Source: Lates calcarifer (taxonomy: Eukaryota > Chordata > Actinopteri > Centropomidae). Taken from it: 64,000 bases of DNA. Positions within the stretch are counted from its first letter, which is position 1, and each line of letters starts with the position of its first letter. The stretch is taken from NCBI RefSeq assembly GCF_001640805.2, contig NC_066844.1, positions 3,891,375 through 3,955,374 on the forward strand, given 5' to 3'. Below, piece by piece: positions 24,688-36,173 of the stretch. The translations under genes and the position numbers were made by a program. The notes under the pieces were generated by a model, which was not told the origin of the DNA, did not search any database, and saw only the letters and a program-made list of their open reading frames with translations.

Positions 24688-26086
24688 TCAGCCCAGTATG
24701 TCGGTGGCTGACGGGCTGCTGAACACACCGTTCCTGGCGTAGAAGGTGTTCTTCACCACTGACGACCTGGCACGGGACGGAGTCCTGTAATCCAGAGTGT
24801 AGTCACCTGTGGATCCAGGCAGACACTGTTAATCTAGGAGGAAAAAAACTGCATCTAGAACAAAGGATAAAAAAGCATGATGACTGCTGAATGCTAGAAA
24901 CACAGACAGACATGAGGCCTTTGTCAGTCTGCATACTCACCCAGCCTCCAACCGTACTCCCAGGACTGAGAGCAGAGGGAAATCAAACTTCTCCTCAGGT
25001 CTCATCTGGCCACGTCTGTGCAGGTACAGACTCCGTCCTCTCCCCTGCACAGGACATGTTGTTTAAAATAATATAATATATGTATTAAGCAGAAATATAG
25101 GAACACTAACCAACCAAGTAATGAAGTGGTTGGCTGTGTTTGGTGGTGTAATTTCCAGGTAAAAGACTTTCTTTCATCTTTAATAAAATTATTAGCATTA
25201 TTATCTTGTTTTACATTTTAGAAATGAGCAAAATCTTATGTTTGTTTTTAATTTTTTTATAAACTATAACACTTGAAGAAACTTTTGGTTTATATTACTG
25301 GATTTTGATAGATTAAAAATATTTAAAAGGTTTTGATTTTAAGCTTTATAAAAACAACAGAAAAACCACCATTGGTGGGTCACAGTGTTTCATACGTGGT
25401 GAGAGGAGTCCTGATAGAGAGTCTGTCTGGTCTTGGGAGAAACTGGCCTCATTGTGGTGGTCACTTCCACAGAGAGAGCAGGAGGAGAAAGAGGAGGAAG
25501 GTCACTCTGTCTCTTAGGTGTTCTGGTAACAGGAGGGAAGACCACCCTGGTGGGTGGAGCATCAGTAAAGATTAGTGTGTATGATAAATAGTTTACATTA
25601 CACATTTGTTCTTTGTGAACAACATTAAAGCTCAGATTTTCAGGTAATGTTTCTGTTGCACTACAGTAAATCTCATTAAACAGGTTACACATGAATAAAT
25701 TCAATGTACTGTGGCTCTTGACAAAACTCAGTGTAGTGTGAACTGTGCCACACTTCTTGTTGTTCCCTGTTACTGTCCAGTTCATTTGTTCATTTTTCTG
25801 TACTTTCTCCATCACTCATGTCATTCCAGATCCAGCCACTGTCACCTGTCCCTGCAGTTACCCCAGCTGTTCCCTCTGACAGCGGGTTTAATGTGGGAGA
25901 AGCAGCTCACCGGGGGGCCGGGGGCAGTTGGGGCAGCTGTGTGAGCTCCGTGCTGTTGTTTTGGGGGTTGTAGCAGGACGGGTAGAGCTTAGCGTAGCGG
26001 CTCTTCCAGGCCAAACGTGTCAACATCTCCTTCTGAATCTGCTCCCGGTAGCAGTTCTGGCTCTGAGTCGTCAACAGGCAACGCAT
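24688..26086 (-). CDS. spmip1: sperm microtubule inner protein 1-like (ATP6V1FNB)
   Basis: Four exons on the minus strand: 26086-25911, 25546-25396, 25044-24941 and 24806-24688 (stop TGA at 24688-24690), all GT-AG. The product begins MRCLLTTQSQNCYREQIQKE and continues WKSRYAKLYPSCYN. It then has a proline-rich middle, VFPPVTRTPKRQ, TRQTLYQD, a charged GRGRSLYLHRRG segment, WEYGWRLGDY and KNTFYARNGVF. This follows human ATP6V1FNB/SPMIP1 as I remember it (QNFWKEEYLREKM, PPITRALLYEG, YGWQLG, FRKNGAF). The family lies inside the doublet microtubules of sperm tails. The YGWRLG motif needs a one-base shift within exon 3, so one extra base is likely there; corrected length is 182 residues. A likely non-coding upstream exon is at about 26690-26725. 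Confidence 0.75.
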
Positions 26087-26689
26087 CTCCTGTCAGACAG
26101 CCTCATTTAGCAACTCAGTTCACCTTTTTGACACAGTTTTACATTGAACGATATCTTTGAGACTGCTTTTAGTGGAACAGTGAAGCTCTTCTGGTGAAAT
26201 GTCAGTACAAAAGATTAACAACCAAATGGACAGTGTCACAATGTTGCGACAGACATCAACTACAACTCCTAAGGTGCTCTCCAATAAGAAACATCCAATC
26301 ACAGTGTCAAATTATAGTCAAGTTATATGCACCACTAATGGTGGTTAAAAGTCAAAGTTTAAGCTGTAATATCATTGTCTAGTTGTAAAGTTGTAAAAAG
26401 AAGAAGAAAAAAATAGATTTAAGATTTGATTCAGCCTCACAAATGTGGAAAAAGACAATAAGGGTAGAACCTGCTGTATATCACAACACCATCACAAACA
26501 GCACAATAAATACAAACTGATGTCTTTTCGTGACTAAAAGGAAGAAGGAAAAAAAAACTATCCATACATCAAACTGTGTGTGCCATTGCCTATACAAAAG
26601 ACATGTTGCATTGCTGAAATCCCATTATGGAATGATTAGATTATATAACTGACAAATCAAAAATATCTTAATTTACCTTTGGTGTGCCT

Positions 26690-26725
26690 GAAGCAGAGCT
26701 GTGCAGGATCAGCTTCTCACTGTGG
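26690..26725 (-). other. spmip1: probable upstream exon of SPMIP1
   Basis: On the minus strand, CTCATTTCCACAG is an acceptor-like end and ACACCAAAG|GTAAAT a donor. The block between them joins in frame to the SPMIP1 exon at 26089 without adding an ATG, so it is probably 5' UTR. Confidence 0.4.
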
Positions 26726-26771
26726 AAATGAGCTGTGGATCAGATAACACACTGTAACCCAGGGAAACATG

Positions 26772-26806
26772 AGACACACACGCACACACACACACACGCA
26801 CACACA

Positions 26807-26867
<61 letters not shown>
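26772..26867. repeat. (CA)n microsatellite, about 96 bp
   Basis: A nearly perfect CA run with a few G interruptions at its left end. Confidence 0.95.
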
Positions 26868-26871
<4 letters not shown>

Positions 26872-28050
26872 GTTCTTCCACCACATTCCTGTTACACTAA
26901 CCTAACTCTTAATACTTAAACCCTTTAACCTTTGCTGAATAGCACCTCCTGTGACCACAAGTGGTAATTATTAGGATTCCCAACATTTTTCCAAGATTTT
27001 CTTAAATCTGTTAAATAATGTCAAACAGATTTAGAAAGAAGGGTGACTCGTATTACCACATGCAATTAGCATTTACCATATTTTCTAACTGTAGTGACAG
27101 CGATAAAGGTCCTGCCAACAGTAAGCATAGTGCATAACAAATTAAACATTATTTTCAGTAACTTGACAGTTCTAGTGCTGGCTTGCTCTGTTGGTCCTGT
27201 AACCTGTAGTGTATATAGCAATCCCTGATCAAGAGTGGGAAATAACAAATGGGGCTCATAGTGTGGTGCAGTGATGACACTTTTTGTTACAACAAGCAAG
27301 TGCAACACTATGAATGCCTCCAGGAGAGACAGTCTGAATTGCTAACCCCATAGTCACACACACAAATAGACTTAGACCCAGACTTGACTTTATTGATCCC
27401 TTTGGGATGACTTCCTCAGGGAAATTAAATATGGAAGTGTAGTTTAAATTATTTAACTGCATCTGCTGATACTGTAATTTCCTAATTCTGCCATGAGATG
27501 TCAATAAAGAGTCTTTTACTGGACATACCTTTAATTAAACTCATAATTAATGTTATGCTTTAAAAAGATTCTCAAAATTTATTGTGGTCTAGACTTAGAA
27601 ATATAAATTCATCGTGCCTGAACTGAACGGGCCAGTGAATCTTCCACTGGTCTGGAACACATAGGAATGAGAAAATCTCAGGGTATATAGGGTTAATAGT
27701 TGAGAAGCTCGTAGAAAGCTCCGCCCCTTACCTGACTCACCTGAGAACAACACCAAACAATACAGGTTATATTTATCTCGCAGGGAAAGGATGTATATAC
27801 ATCGAGAGAGAGAGAGAGTTCTTTACTTTACTTAGTACTTTACTAAGCAAGTACTACACATTAGGGAGAATTAAGTCATTAAATGTGAGTAAAATAAAGT
27901 AATTCTGATACATTTAAATTGATTGTGTTGAAATCTCACATTTACTTGTAAATACTTTTCATTTGTATTTAAAGTAACTTTAACTTGAAACAAAAATAAA
28001 CTGGGTTTTAAACTGAGGCTCGATGATGAGCAACTTGTCCCACTATGTGT
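26868..28050. other. spacer with repeat debris
   Basis: Near 27380-27425, TTTATTGATCCCTTTGGGAT followed by CTCAGGGAAATTAAAT is a sequence I recognise from the 3' end of a widespread fish retroposon. AT-rich material with a TACTTAAGTA-like motif fills about 27820-27990. No gene is seen. Confidence 0.45.
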
Positions 28051-28152
28051 GCGTGGTTGCGCGTGCGCGAACGTGCTGACGATTGACAGTGGTAACGTAA
28101 GTGCTCAGTTGCGCGCGCGCGCGACTCGGAGCAGTTTCTGGCAGTTGAAGAG
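28051..28152 (+). promoter_or_regulatory. CpG-rich promoter-like block with leader exon
   Basis: In an AT-rich setting, 28058-28128 holds TGCGCGTGCGCGA, one base from the NRF1 consensus GCGCATGCGC, and a (GC)6 run at 28111-28122. TTGAAGAG|GTGAGTGG then gives a strong donor at 28153. It looks like a TATA-less start for a plus-strand transcript, perhaps bidirectional with the minus-strand SPMIP1 gene. Confidence 0.45.
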
Positions 28153-28799
28153 GTGAGTGGAGCCGAGTCTAATTAAAGTGTATATATGGTGATATTAAAG
28201 TTATTGATAGCTTCTAATTGTGGAATTTTGTTCTGTACTGCATTTCCTTTTGTTCGGCGCGGGTTTTGTTGAGGTTTGACGTCGCCAACCGCAGTTTTAA
28301 GGCGATTTTATTTGTTGGAAAACGGGGAGTAACGTTTCCCCTCGCACAGGTTGTTGGTATTAGCTTAATTGCCTCCTTGTTTATTTTCCTGTCGGGGACG
28401 TAGAGCCTACCACACACACACAGCTGGTGACTCCTCTGCTGTCTAAACAATGTATGCAAATGTTTTAGTGTCAGTGCATGTTTTTCAACGTGTGTTACAT
28501 TATTCAGTTTCTTTAAGTGCTAACATTAGCATCATACTGGTTAGCAGTGGCGGAGCCAGAGAACGTCAACATCCTTCACTTAAGTAGGCTGGGGGTATGT
28601 CTTCAAGGGGGATTTATTTTCCATTCACGGCAGCTATATTGATTACTTTTCAAGCCATTTTAGAAAATCTGTACGTCATTTGGCAAAAACGTGATAGTTG
28701 CTCACGAAAGAAATCATCCACAGCTGGCATCCTATTTTGCATCAAATTGTTCTCCAGTCTTCATCGTTCAGACACTATAACACAGCTAGTGTTGAGGAT

Positions 28800-29090
28800 T
28801 ACTATACGATGATATTTTTTGACAATTTCTGACGCCTTAATATACTATGACATTTTTTGATGGTTTTTGATACCTTACTATACTATGACAATTTTTATTT
28901 TTATTTTATTATTATTTATTATTATTATTATTATTTTTAACCATTTTTCATTCCTTACTATGCTATGACATTTTTTGACCATATTTCATGCCTTACTATA
29001 GTATTTTCTGACGGTTTTTGAAGCCTTACTATACTATGGCATTTTTTGATGCATTAGTATACTATGACTATAAGGGTTTTTTTTTTTTTT
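28800..29090. repeat. degenerate minisatellite, unit about 36 bp
   Basis: Repeated words CCTTACTATACTATGACA and TTTTTTGA(T/C)GGTTTTTGA recur at least five times. An ATT-rich simple run at about 28891-28937 interrupts them. Confidence 0.75.
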
Positions 29091-29428
29091 ACTATGACTA
29101 TTAAATAACTTATACTGACAGCTATTGAGCTCAGCAATGTAGTGATGAGTCAATGTGACCTATAAGAGCTTATTTACATGCTGTATAAGTTAGTTAGCTG
29201 TGGGTATAATTCAGTTGATCTCAATAGACATCTCTCTCTGTCAATACCTATTTTAAAGAGTATGGTCTAGACCTGCACTATATGAAAAGTGCCTTGAAAT
29301 GACTTTTGTTGTGATATGGCACTATATAAATAACATTGAATTGAATTGAGTTGAATAATGACTTTGTCTTTTCTCAACCTTTATTATGGTAACAGACACA
29401 TTTTAATATCACTCTAACAATTTTACAG

Positions 29429-29575
29429 CTGACCAGGAGATCCAGCCTGTGTCACAGATGGTGCTTACAGAACAGAATTTCAGGGACCATTGGAAGCATG
29501 GCAGGAATACTGGGAGCGGTGTATCGCTGCATGGGGCGACTACCTTGAAAGGGATGGCAGCCAAATTTAAATCAG
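29429..29575 (+). CDS. unidentified spliced exon (partial gene)
   Basis: The block is bounded by TTTTACAG and a strong GTATGC donor. It has higher GC than its surroundings and is open in one frame containing MVLTEQNFRDHWKHGRN and SLHGATTLKGMAAKFK. I do not recognise the family, and I see no later exon that clearly continues it. It could be the second exon of the transcript starting at 28.1 kb, or an exon-like relic of a transposon. Confidence 0.3.
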
Positions 29576-30640
29576 GTATGCTTTTTGCTTGTTATAAGCA
29601 CATCCGCTGAACTACTGGTACCAGGATACACATCACATATTCATTGAGTAATTTAAACACAGAATAGACAACTAGTAATTGACTTCCATATCCATTTTAT
29701 ATGTATATGAAAAAAATGTCATCAAAAAAATGTGAGTATAGGGTTAGATAGATTATAGAATATAGTGTCAGTGTCCTGGTCTGTGTTCTTTGCTCAGTCT
29801 TGTCTTTGTATCAGACTTTTGAATTCAGCCACTGTTGTCTCTAAATATATGACTCTAATACTAATTAACATATGTGAAATACTGTCATATGACTAGTAAT
29901 AATATTTCCTACATCATTTCAAAGTACTAATTGTGTTGGTCATAACATTAAGCTCCCGTCTGACTAGTAAACTCTGTTAATCTCTTCATTTGCTGGATGG
30001 TAAGGAGCTCAAATGCAGTTAAACATAGTTTTAATATTGTGTGATAGTAATTATTAAATCAAAAATGCAACAGAAGTTTTAGCTGTAGCTGATTTCAACT
30101 TCTTATCTAACAAATATGCAGTGAAAACACCACAACTCTGCAGTGCTGATGCTGCTAGCCCCCAGTGTTTGAAGTATTAGATGAAAGGGTATTGAATTAC
30201 ATTCTCTGTAGTGAGTTGGCGAACTTAAACTTTTCTTTATTGGTTATTGTTACATTACAATGCAGACATGCATTATCAGTGATTTGGAGTTTACATTTTG
30301 AAGATTTTTAGTCAGCAGCTTAAACTGATGGAATCAGGCCCAGGAAGTTCAAGCGTGATGCTGAATTGTAGATCAGAAAAAAAGACTTAGAAGTCATTAA
30401 AAAACAGCGTTCATCTTTGATACCCAGCGAGGAAACTTCGAAAATATCAAAAATTATGAACAGAGTTTAGTGTCTTCATGAGGAATATACACCGTTGAGC
30501 TGTGTTTCAGTTTAGTCAGTGGGACTTTGCAATCAGAGCTGTGGTCAAGTGATTGATAGGCTTTGTTTTCTGTACATGAAAACCGCTTAACCGCCTGGAC
30601 TTGGAACTCAGCAGCTGCAGACGCTGCAGTTGCTCAGTAA
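29576..30640. other. spacer, nothing recognised
   Basis: AT-rich sequence without domain-bearing open frames or clear repeats. Confidence 0.4.
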
Positions 30641-31640
30641 AAGTCACATTTTGTTGCTTTAATGTGGGTGAAAGTGTGTGTGAATATTTGTGTGTAAGTG
30701 TTAGTATTAAGATCAGAGAATGACAGCTTTCCTTTGTCTCAGTCCAGATGAGCTTTGAACCTCTGTAGCTTCTTCTCAAAACAGTTAATGGAGCTGCTAG
30801 GTGACAGTAATCCAGAATGTACGTCACCCTTTCTCTGGCCAGAATCTGCTGAAACACCCAGTTTCCAGTTTCTCCTGTTTTGTTTTGAGTTAAAACCAAT
30901 ACAACAATAAATTCGCAGCAGAAAACAGAGTATATTTGTCCAAGTTTAAAATAATCTGTCAAATAAATTGGCCTAACAGTGAAAATTTTCTCTCAAGAAC
31001 TGAAATCAATGAATCTTATTACAAAGCAAAATGATACTCAAGAGTTTCAAGTTATTTCAATGTGAAATCTGATATAAATTTAGTAAAACATGAAGAATAA
31101 GTGTTAAGTTGTAATGTAAAAATTTGTAGACAAAACAGTAGACAAGGAAAAGCACTCAAATCATCAACTTAAATAAATGTAACTGATAATATAGATAATT
31201 TAATTACAATGCAGATAACAGTCATTAGTCATAGAGAGCCATGGTCTGTAAGTAAAGAACAGACTTTCCAGACCTTCACATTTACAGCCAGTCTTATTAT
31301 TTACCATTTAAAGTGGTATAATGTCACATTATACTCCAAATTAAATGTATTTTGTGGTGCTTGTAGGCCACACCAATAGTTTAGAAAACTGTCAATATGG
31401 GAAAAATAGTTTTTTCCTGTTGCGTCATTTTAACAATTAAGTGAATTCTGATTATTAATATGTCAAGTAATCGGTTAATAAAAGCCTTTAAAATTTGCCT
31501 CTCAAAATAGTCATTTACAGAGGATGTGGGCACATGAAAGCAACACAGTTTCTCTCAAGATGTCTTGGCAGACAGGACAGATGAGATCCTTCTTAGATTG
31601 GAAAGACCTTCTCTCTCTGAGTGAAGCTGAAAACATGGCA
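30640..31640 (-). pseudogene. TRIM relic: SPRY end and RING fragment
   Basis: On the minus strand, about 30910-30660 matches the SPRY end of the TRIM genes at the left of the window: words such as GAAGCTACAGAGG, CATCTGGACTGAGACAAAGG and CTGTCATTCTCTGATCTTAA. A stop now sits where the genes have LDW-N-K. At about 31613-31540 a RING start is readable as KKDLICPVCQDILRETVLL, without its ATG. The B-box and coiled coil between them are gone. The order on the minus strand (RING then SPRY) is right for one decayed gene. Confidence 0.7.
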
Positions 31641-31719
31641 GGACATCAGTCAGTTGCAGCTTTACTTCCTCCACTCCCTTCGATAAATTCTCTTTCAGTA
31701 TTCCAAGGTTCCCTCTTAT

Positions 31720-32227
31720 AAATTGTCCTCTCTTAGTTGAAGTTGCAGCCTTAGTTTGAAGGTGAATCTTGGTGTCTGTGTCTCAGAGTTTGTGTTTTCT
31801 CTCAGAGTAAGACATTGTTTCCTGGTTAGTCTGGTTCAGGTTGAGCTTGATCATGTGCACTGGAGCTTTGTCAGACAAGAGTTGCAGTTCATTTCCCTTT
31901 GTTTCTTTCTGATTGCTCACGGGATGCTGTAGATTAATCAAAGTCTACCAAGTCTAAATGGACCAATCAGCAACTAAACAGAGATACAGAATGACAGAAG
32001 AATACATGGATAAAGACATTATTGGAAATGAAGTTTGCATTTGTATTGCTGAAAGAGTGAAAGGTGACACATCAATCATCTCCAAAGTCTGCCTTTAAAG
32101 AGGATTTTGCTCAGTTTGTGTTTTTTCTTAATGATTTTTTGTTATCAAAGATATTGATCAATGTATGCTACAAACTGTCATTAAACACATTTATAATTTT
32201 CACAATACTTCTAAGTATAGTTTCTTG
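31720..32227. other. TRIM 5' flank and spacer
   Basis: The first part resembles the leader upstream of TRIM copy 2 in reverse orientation (GCTGAAAAC... followed by ACTCCCTTC). The rest is unassigned. Confidence 0.35.
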
Positions 32228-32660
32228 TGATAAATGCAGCTGAAGGAACAACAGAGAGCAGCGATGAACCTCTAACACATACAGTAATTAAGTAGTCCGT
32301 TGTACAGTGCAGGAAACAGTAGTGTTAAGACAGCTTGAACAGTCATTAAAGTGTTACGGCAACATTATGTACTCATAGGGATTTTAGGGGTTAAGGTTCA
32401 AGAGAAAGAAATCAACAAACATCAGTAGTAGTGTGCAGTTTGGTGATTGTTGTTGGATTGAATCTAGTCTCTCCATATTTGAAAGAAACATCATATGACG
32501 ATAAACCAAACACAGAGAACTCCAGTTCTCTTAATTGAGATGTTATTTGTTTTGTTCACAGCAGTTAATTTAGTTGAGAAAGTTCTGAACAGATTTGGTT
32601 ATTGTTGGCTTATTATGACCAAACAGAGAAACGTAAAGGATTCAAACGTCATATGATGAT
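32228..32660 (+). repeat. direct duplication, copy 1
   Basis: GATAAATGCAGCTGAAGGAA through GACCAAACAGAGAAACGTAA is repeated with few differences at 34986-35410, about 2.75 kb downstream. It is non-coding. A TRIM RING relic lies to the left of each copy, so the duplicated unit probably included a TRIM 5' end. Confidence 0.9.
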
Positions 32661-33294
32661 ATGACGATCTTACTACAAATAAGAATTGTGGAGACTGTTA
32701 ACTCTTGGCATTGCAGCCGGTGCTAGTGTTTTTTTAAGCCCAGTAAGCCATGCCAGTGAGCCAGCATGCACAATATGAGAGACCTGAACTAGAATTAAAG
32801 TTTCTAATTCCACCTGTGCTTGTCAAAGTGTCTGCCATGAAAAGGGTCTGTCATCACCCCATTCACAGCCATGGAGCTACTAACACTGTATTTGTATACC
32901 TATGAATTAGTCAGGAATATGTATTAAATGATATGGGTACCCAAAAAGAGAGAAACACACTTGTTGATACAAAATACATGTTAGATAGGACATAGGATGT
33001 TGAAATAACAGGAATGCAGGCCAAAGTGAACTAATACTGTATAAATATGATAATTCCTGCTGAATTCTTCATTATTCATCAGGAAACCTTATGCATGAGA
33101 CCTCATAGTATTTCTAATGAAATGGCAAGAATTAGATTAATGTTTGTTTTTGACAGTAAATATTATAATAATTGTCAAAACTTCATATCTGTCAATCTAT
33201 TTTTATTTTCTAGTAAATTATTAATATAATCACAGGGTCATTTGTAGGTCCACAATGTGATAACTTAATAAACAAAACTGATCATTTTGATAAG
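32661..33294. other. spacer between duplication and TRIM relic
   Basis: AT-rich; no open frame with a family signature and no repeat that I can name. Confidence 0.4.
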
Positions 33295-33690
33295 TTACAT
33301 GTTGTGGTTGTTAAGAGAGCATGGTCCAGTCTGAATTTGTGTTGTGTGTTTTTCGAATCTCTGCAGACGAAACACCGCTGATGGTGCAGACAAAGGAACA
33401 TCAGTTTCTCGAGTGCAGACTGTAGAGAGACTCAGACCCTGCTGAAACTCAGATCTCTCTCCAGTAAGAAAGGATTTTTGAGAGGTTAATTGATTAAGAA
33501 CTAACATGCGGTTCACTTTGTAGATACTTGCTCACAAACCTGACACTTGTGTTTCTGTTTTTCCATCATCTCTTCAAACAGTCTTTACAGAAGCTGTGGC
33601 TGCATGACAGGGCAACAGGATCTTTAAAGATGTCATGACAGACAGGACAGGAGAGATCACTTTCTGATTGGTAAGCCATTTTCTCTAAGC
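33295..33690 (-). pseudogene. TRIM relic: RING and B-box with stops
   Basis: On the minus strand an ATG at 33679 starts [20 protein letters not shown] and continues to [14 protein letters not shown], then a TGA. After a frame change CQVC is visible, and B-box sequence follows at about 33480-33300 (words matching CSLHSEK, DHQQ and RDSKTHN) in shifting frames. The coiled coil and SPRY are not found. It is clearly non-functional: an in-frame stop inside the RING and several shifts. Confidence 0.8.
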
Positions 33691-34985
33691 TTAAAACAAA
33701 CTTTATGCACAGTTTGTTTCGGCTCCTTTCCCTCCCCGCTGAGTCCCCTGAAACTTACCATCACTTTGGGTTGTGACTTTAATGATGATGATGTTCAGTT
33801 TGTGGAGGAGTGGAGTAATTTTTACAATTACTAGATTTCATTCAGCTAATCAATACCAAAACTCTGCTCTTGAGTATAAGTGGGAAGTGTTTCTTGTGTG
33901 TATGCATCGTTTATCTGTCTGGTCTCTGACCATTTCCTTCATGGCAATGTTACTTTTTTCCTCCAATGTTTTAAGAGATAAATATATTTATTGTTGGCAG
34001 ATTCAGAACTGTGACAGTAACCAAACTGAAAAAGGAAACATTAGCATTGAAATACTTGTACTGGAAAAAGTTGCAGAATTTTTTTTTCATGTCTCTTTTT
34101 TCAGTGACAGGTTTTTAAAAATGCTCAGTATTTTCCCAGTGTCACTGTTTTAGTGTAGAGGAAAGAGGCAACAAGAGCACAATCTACAGAAAATTTGCAT
34201 GTAATGCCCATCACACACTGTCGCATGATTATCACGAAACATCTTAGTTTTGATTTCGGTGTCCATGTTAACAGCGTGCCCCCTCTGTCTCTGTATTGTT
34301 ATATATAGATCGGTCTCTCATTGCCTCTCCCCTCTACACCAAAATGGTGACAAAAAATACTGACAGCGTAAAAAACAGGTATATCACTGTGAAAAAAGAC
34401 AGACCTAAAGAAAAAAATCTGCAGATTTTGCAATGTTTTAGCTCCACAGATTCTTTCTAAAGAGAGTGTACAGTTAAGGTTTCAGCACAGTAACTGAACC
34501 TCAAATCCACGGAGATCCAGGAAATGAAAAGCTGAAGCCATTCTGCTTAATTCCAGTTTATTTTAATTATCAAATGTACATCATCTCAGAGTTTAGTTTC
34601 ACATTAAAACACCCATTCCCAAATACAAAATGAGAATTTTTCTATTCCCCCATACAAAAATCCTCCGTTAAGTATCAAAAGTAGCAGTGATTAGGCAACA
34701 ACATCCAGGTAAGGACAGATTCTTCAAGATTTATACAGAAACCAAAGGTCTGACTTCTAATTTTCCAGCTCAGATCTGATTTTGAATATTCTATGTTAAC
34801 ATTCTACACAGTGTTTGACTGTGTGTGTCTGATTGTGCTTTCAGTGCAGAGTATTGCTGGTAGAGGAACACTGAGGGTGACCCCAATCATCCAGCATCTC
34901 CACCCGATTTTGATTTCTGCAGAGTCCAAGCAGACGTGAAGCAGATCAGAGGTGAGCCACACAGTTAAAAGTCAGATCTATTTGT
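33691..34985. other. spacer right of the TRIM relic
   Basis: No supported gene; the open frame at 33773-34153 matches nothing I know. Confidence 0.4.
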
Positions 34986-35410
34986 GTGATAAATGCAGCT
35001 GAAGGAACAACAGGGAACAGCGATTAACCTCTAACACATACAGTAATTAAGTAGTCTGTTGTACAGTGCAGGAAACAGTAGTGTTAAGGCAGCTCAAACA
35101 GTCATTGAAGTGTTATGGCAACATTATGTACTTGTTGTGATTTTAGGGGCTAAAGTTCAAGAGAAAGAAATCAACAAACATCAGTAGTAGTGTGCAGTTT
35201 GGTGATTCTTGTCAGATTGAATCCAGTCTTTCCACACTTGAAAGAAACATCATATGACGATAAACCAAACACAGAGAACTCCAGTTTTTTTAATTGAGAT
35301 GTTATTTGTTTTGTTCACAGCAGTTAATTTAGTTGAGAAAGTTCTGAACAGATTTGGTTATTGTTGGCTTATTATGACCAAGCAGAGAAATGTAAAGGAT
35401 TCAAACCAGC
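34986..35410 (+). repeat. direct duplication, copy 2
   Basis: Near-identical partner of 32228-32660, same orientation. Confidence 0.9.
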
Positions 35411-36173
35411 AGCTGGTCATTTGGCTCCCTGGTGCACAATCCAACCACTGAGAAATCTCACAGAACAACTTATTTTAAACCTGGCTCTGTGAAGGAAAAT
35501 GCTGTGTAATTCCAGTTATTTTTCCAATCAGAAGCATTCAAAAGTTTGACTCTAATTGTGTCAGTCCAAAACCTTGTCCAAATCCAACATCCAGTTTAAC
35601 ATTTTAGAAACATGCAGACACCAAGCTATTCTGTGTTAACATTCTCACTAACTAACTTGTGTTAGTGTAAAACCAGCAAACTTTAAATTACCAGTCAAGT
35701 GCAAAATTTGTCAATTGTTAATGTCTGGGCAGCAAGAATCAACAGAGGAGATCTCTCTTTCCCAATTAGGTCATTTCTCCCCCTATATTCTTTACAGCTC
35801 CAGCTTTAGGACAGATTATAGTGTCTACCATTCTTACCACTCTGCCTTCCTGAATCACTGCATGAGTGTCTCAATTCACTGATGTGTTAATTTTCTCTTC
35901 TCTTCAACTTTATCTTTTAAAAATTGGCACTTTTTTTTCCTTTTTGAAGGGCAGTTTGGCAGGTTTGGTAATTTGTCAACAAATAGAGCAATTATGTCTC
36001 AGGGCAGAAAATCCTTAAAACATCTGGTTTAAATTGAAAAAGTTAGCACACAAAGCTTTATTAAGCAACTTGTTCATTGGAGAGTTATTTGCAGTGCAGC
36101 TAATGTGTCCACTTTAACTCAAACAGGGATGCAAAATGGTGCCATAAGTGTGGACAGCGGCTTTCTTGGTGCA
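35411..36173. other. flnb: 3' flank of flnb
   Basis: No gene is seen. On the minus strand AATAAA occurs at 36062-36057, about 110 bases past the flnb stop, and is the nearest candidate polyadenylation signal. Confidence 0.45.
36057..36062 (-). terminator. flnb: candidate flnb polyadenylation signal
   Basis: TTTATT on the plus strand, AATAAA on the minus, 112 bases beyond the stop. Filamin 3' UTRs are often longer, so a later site is possible. Confidence 0.4.
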
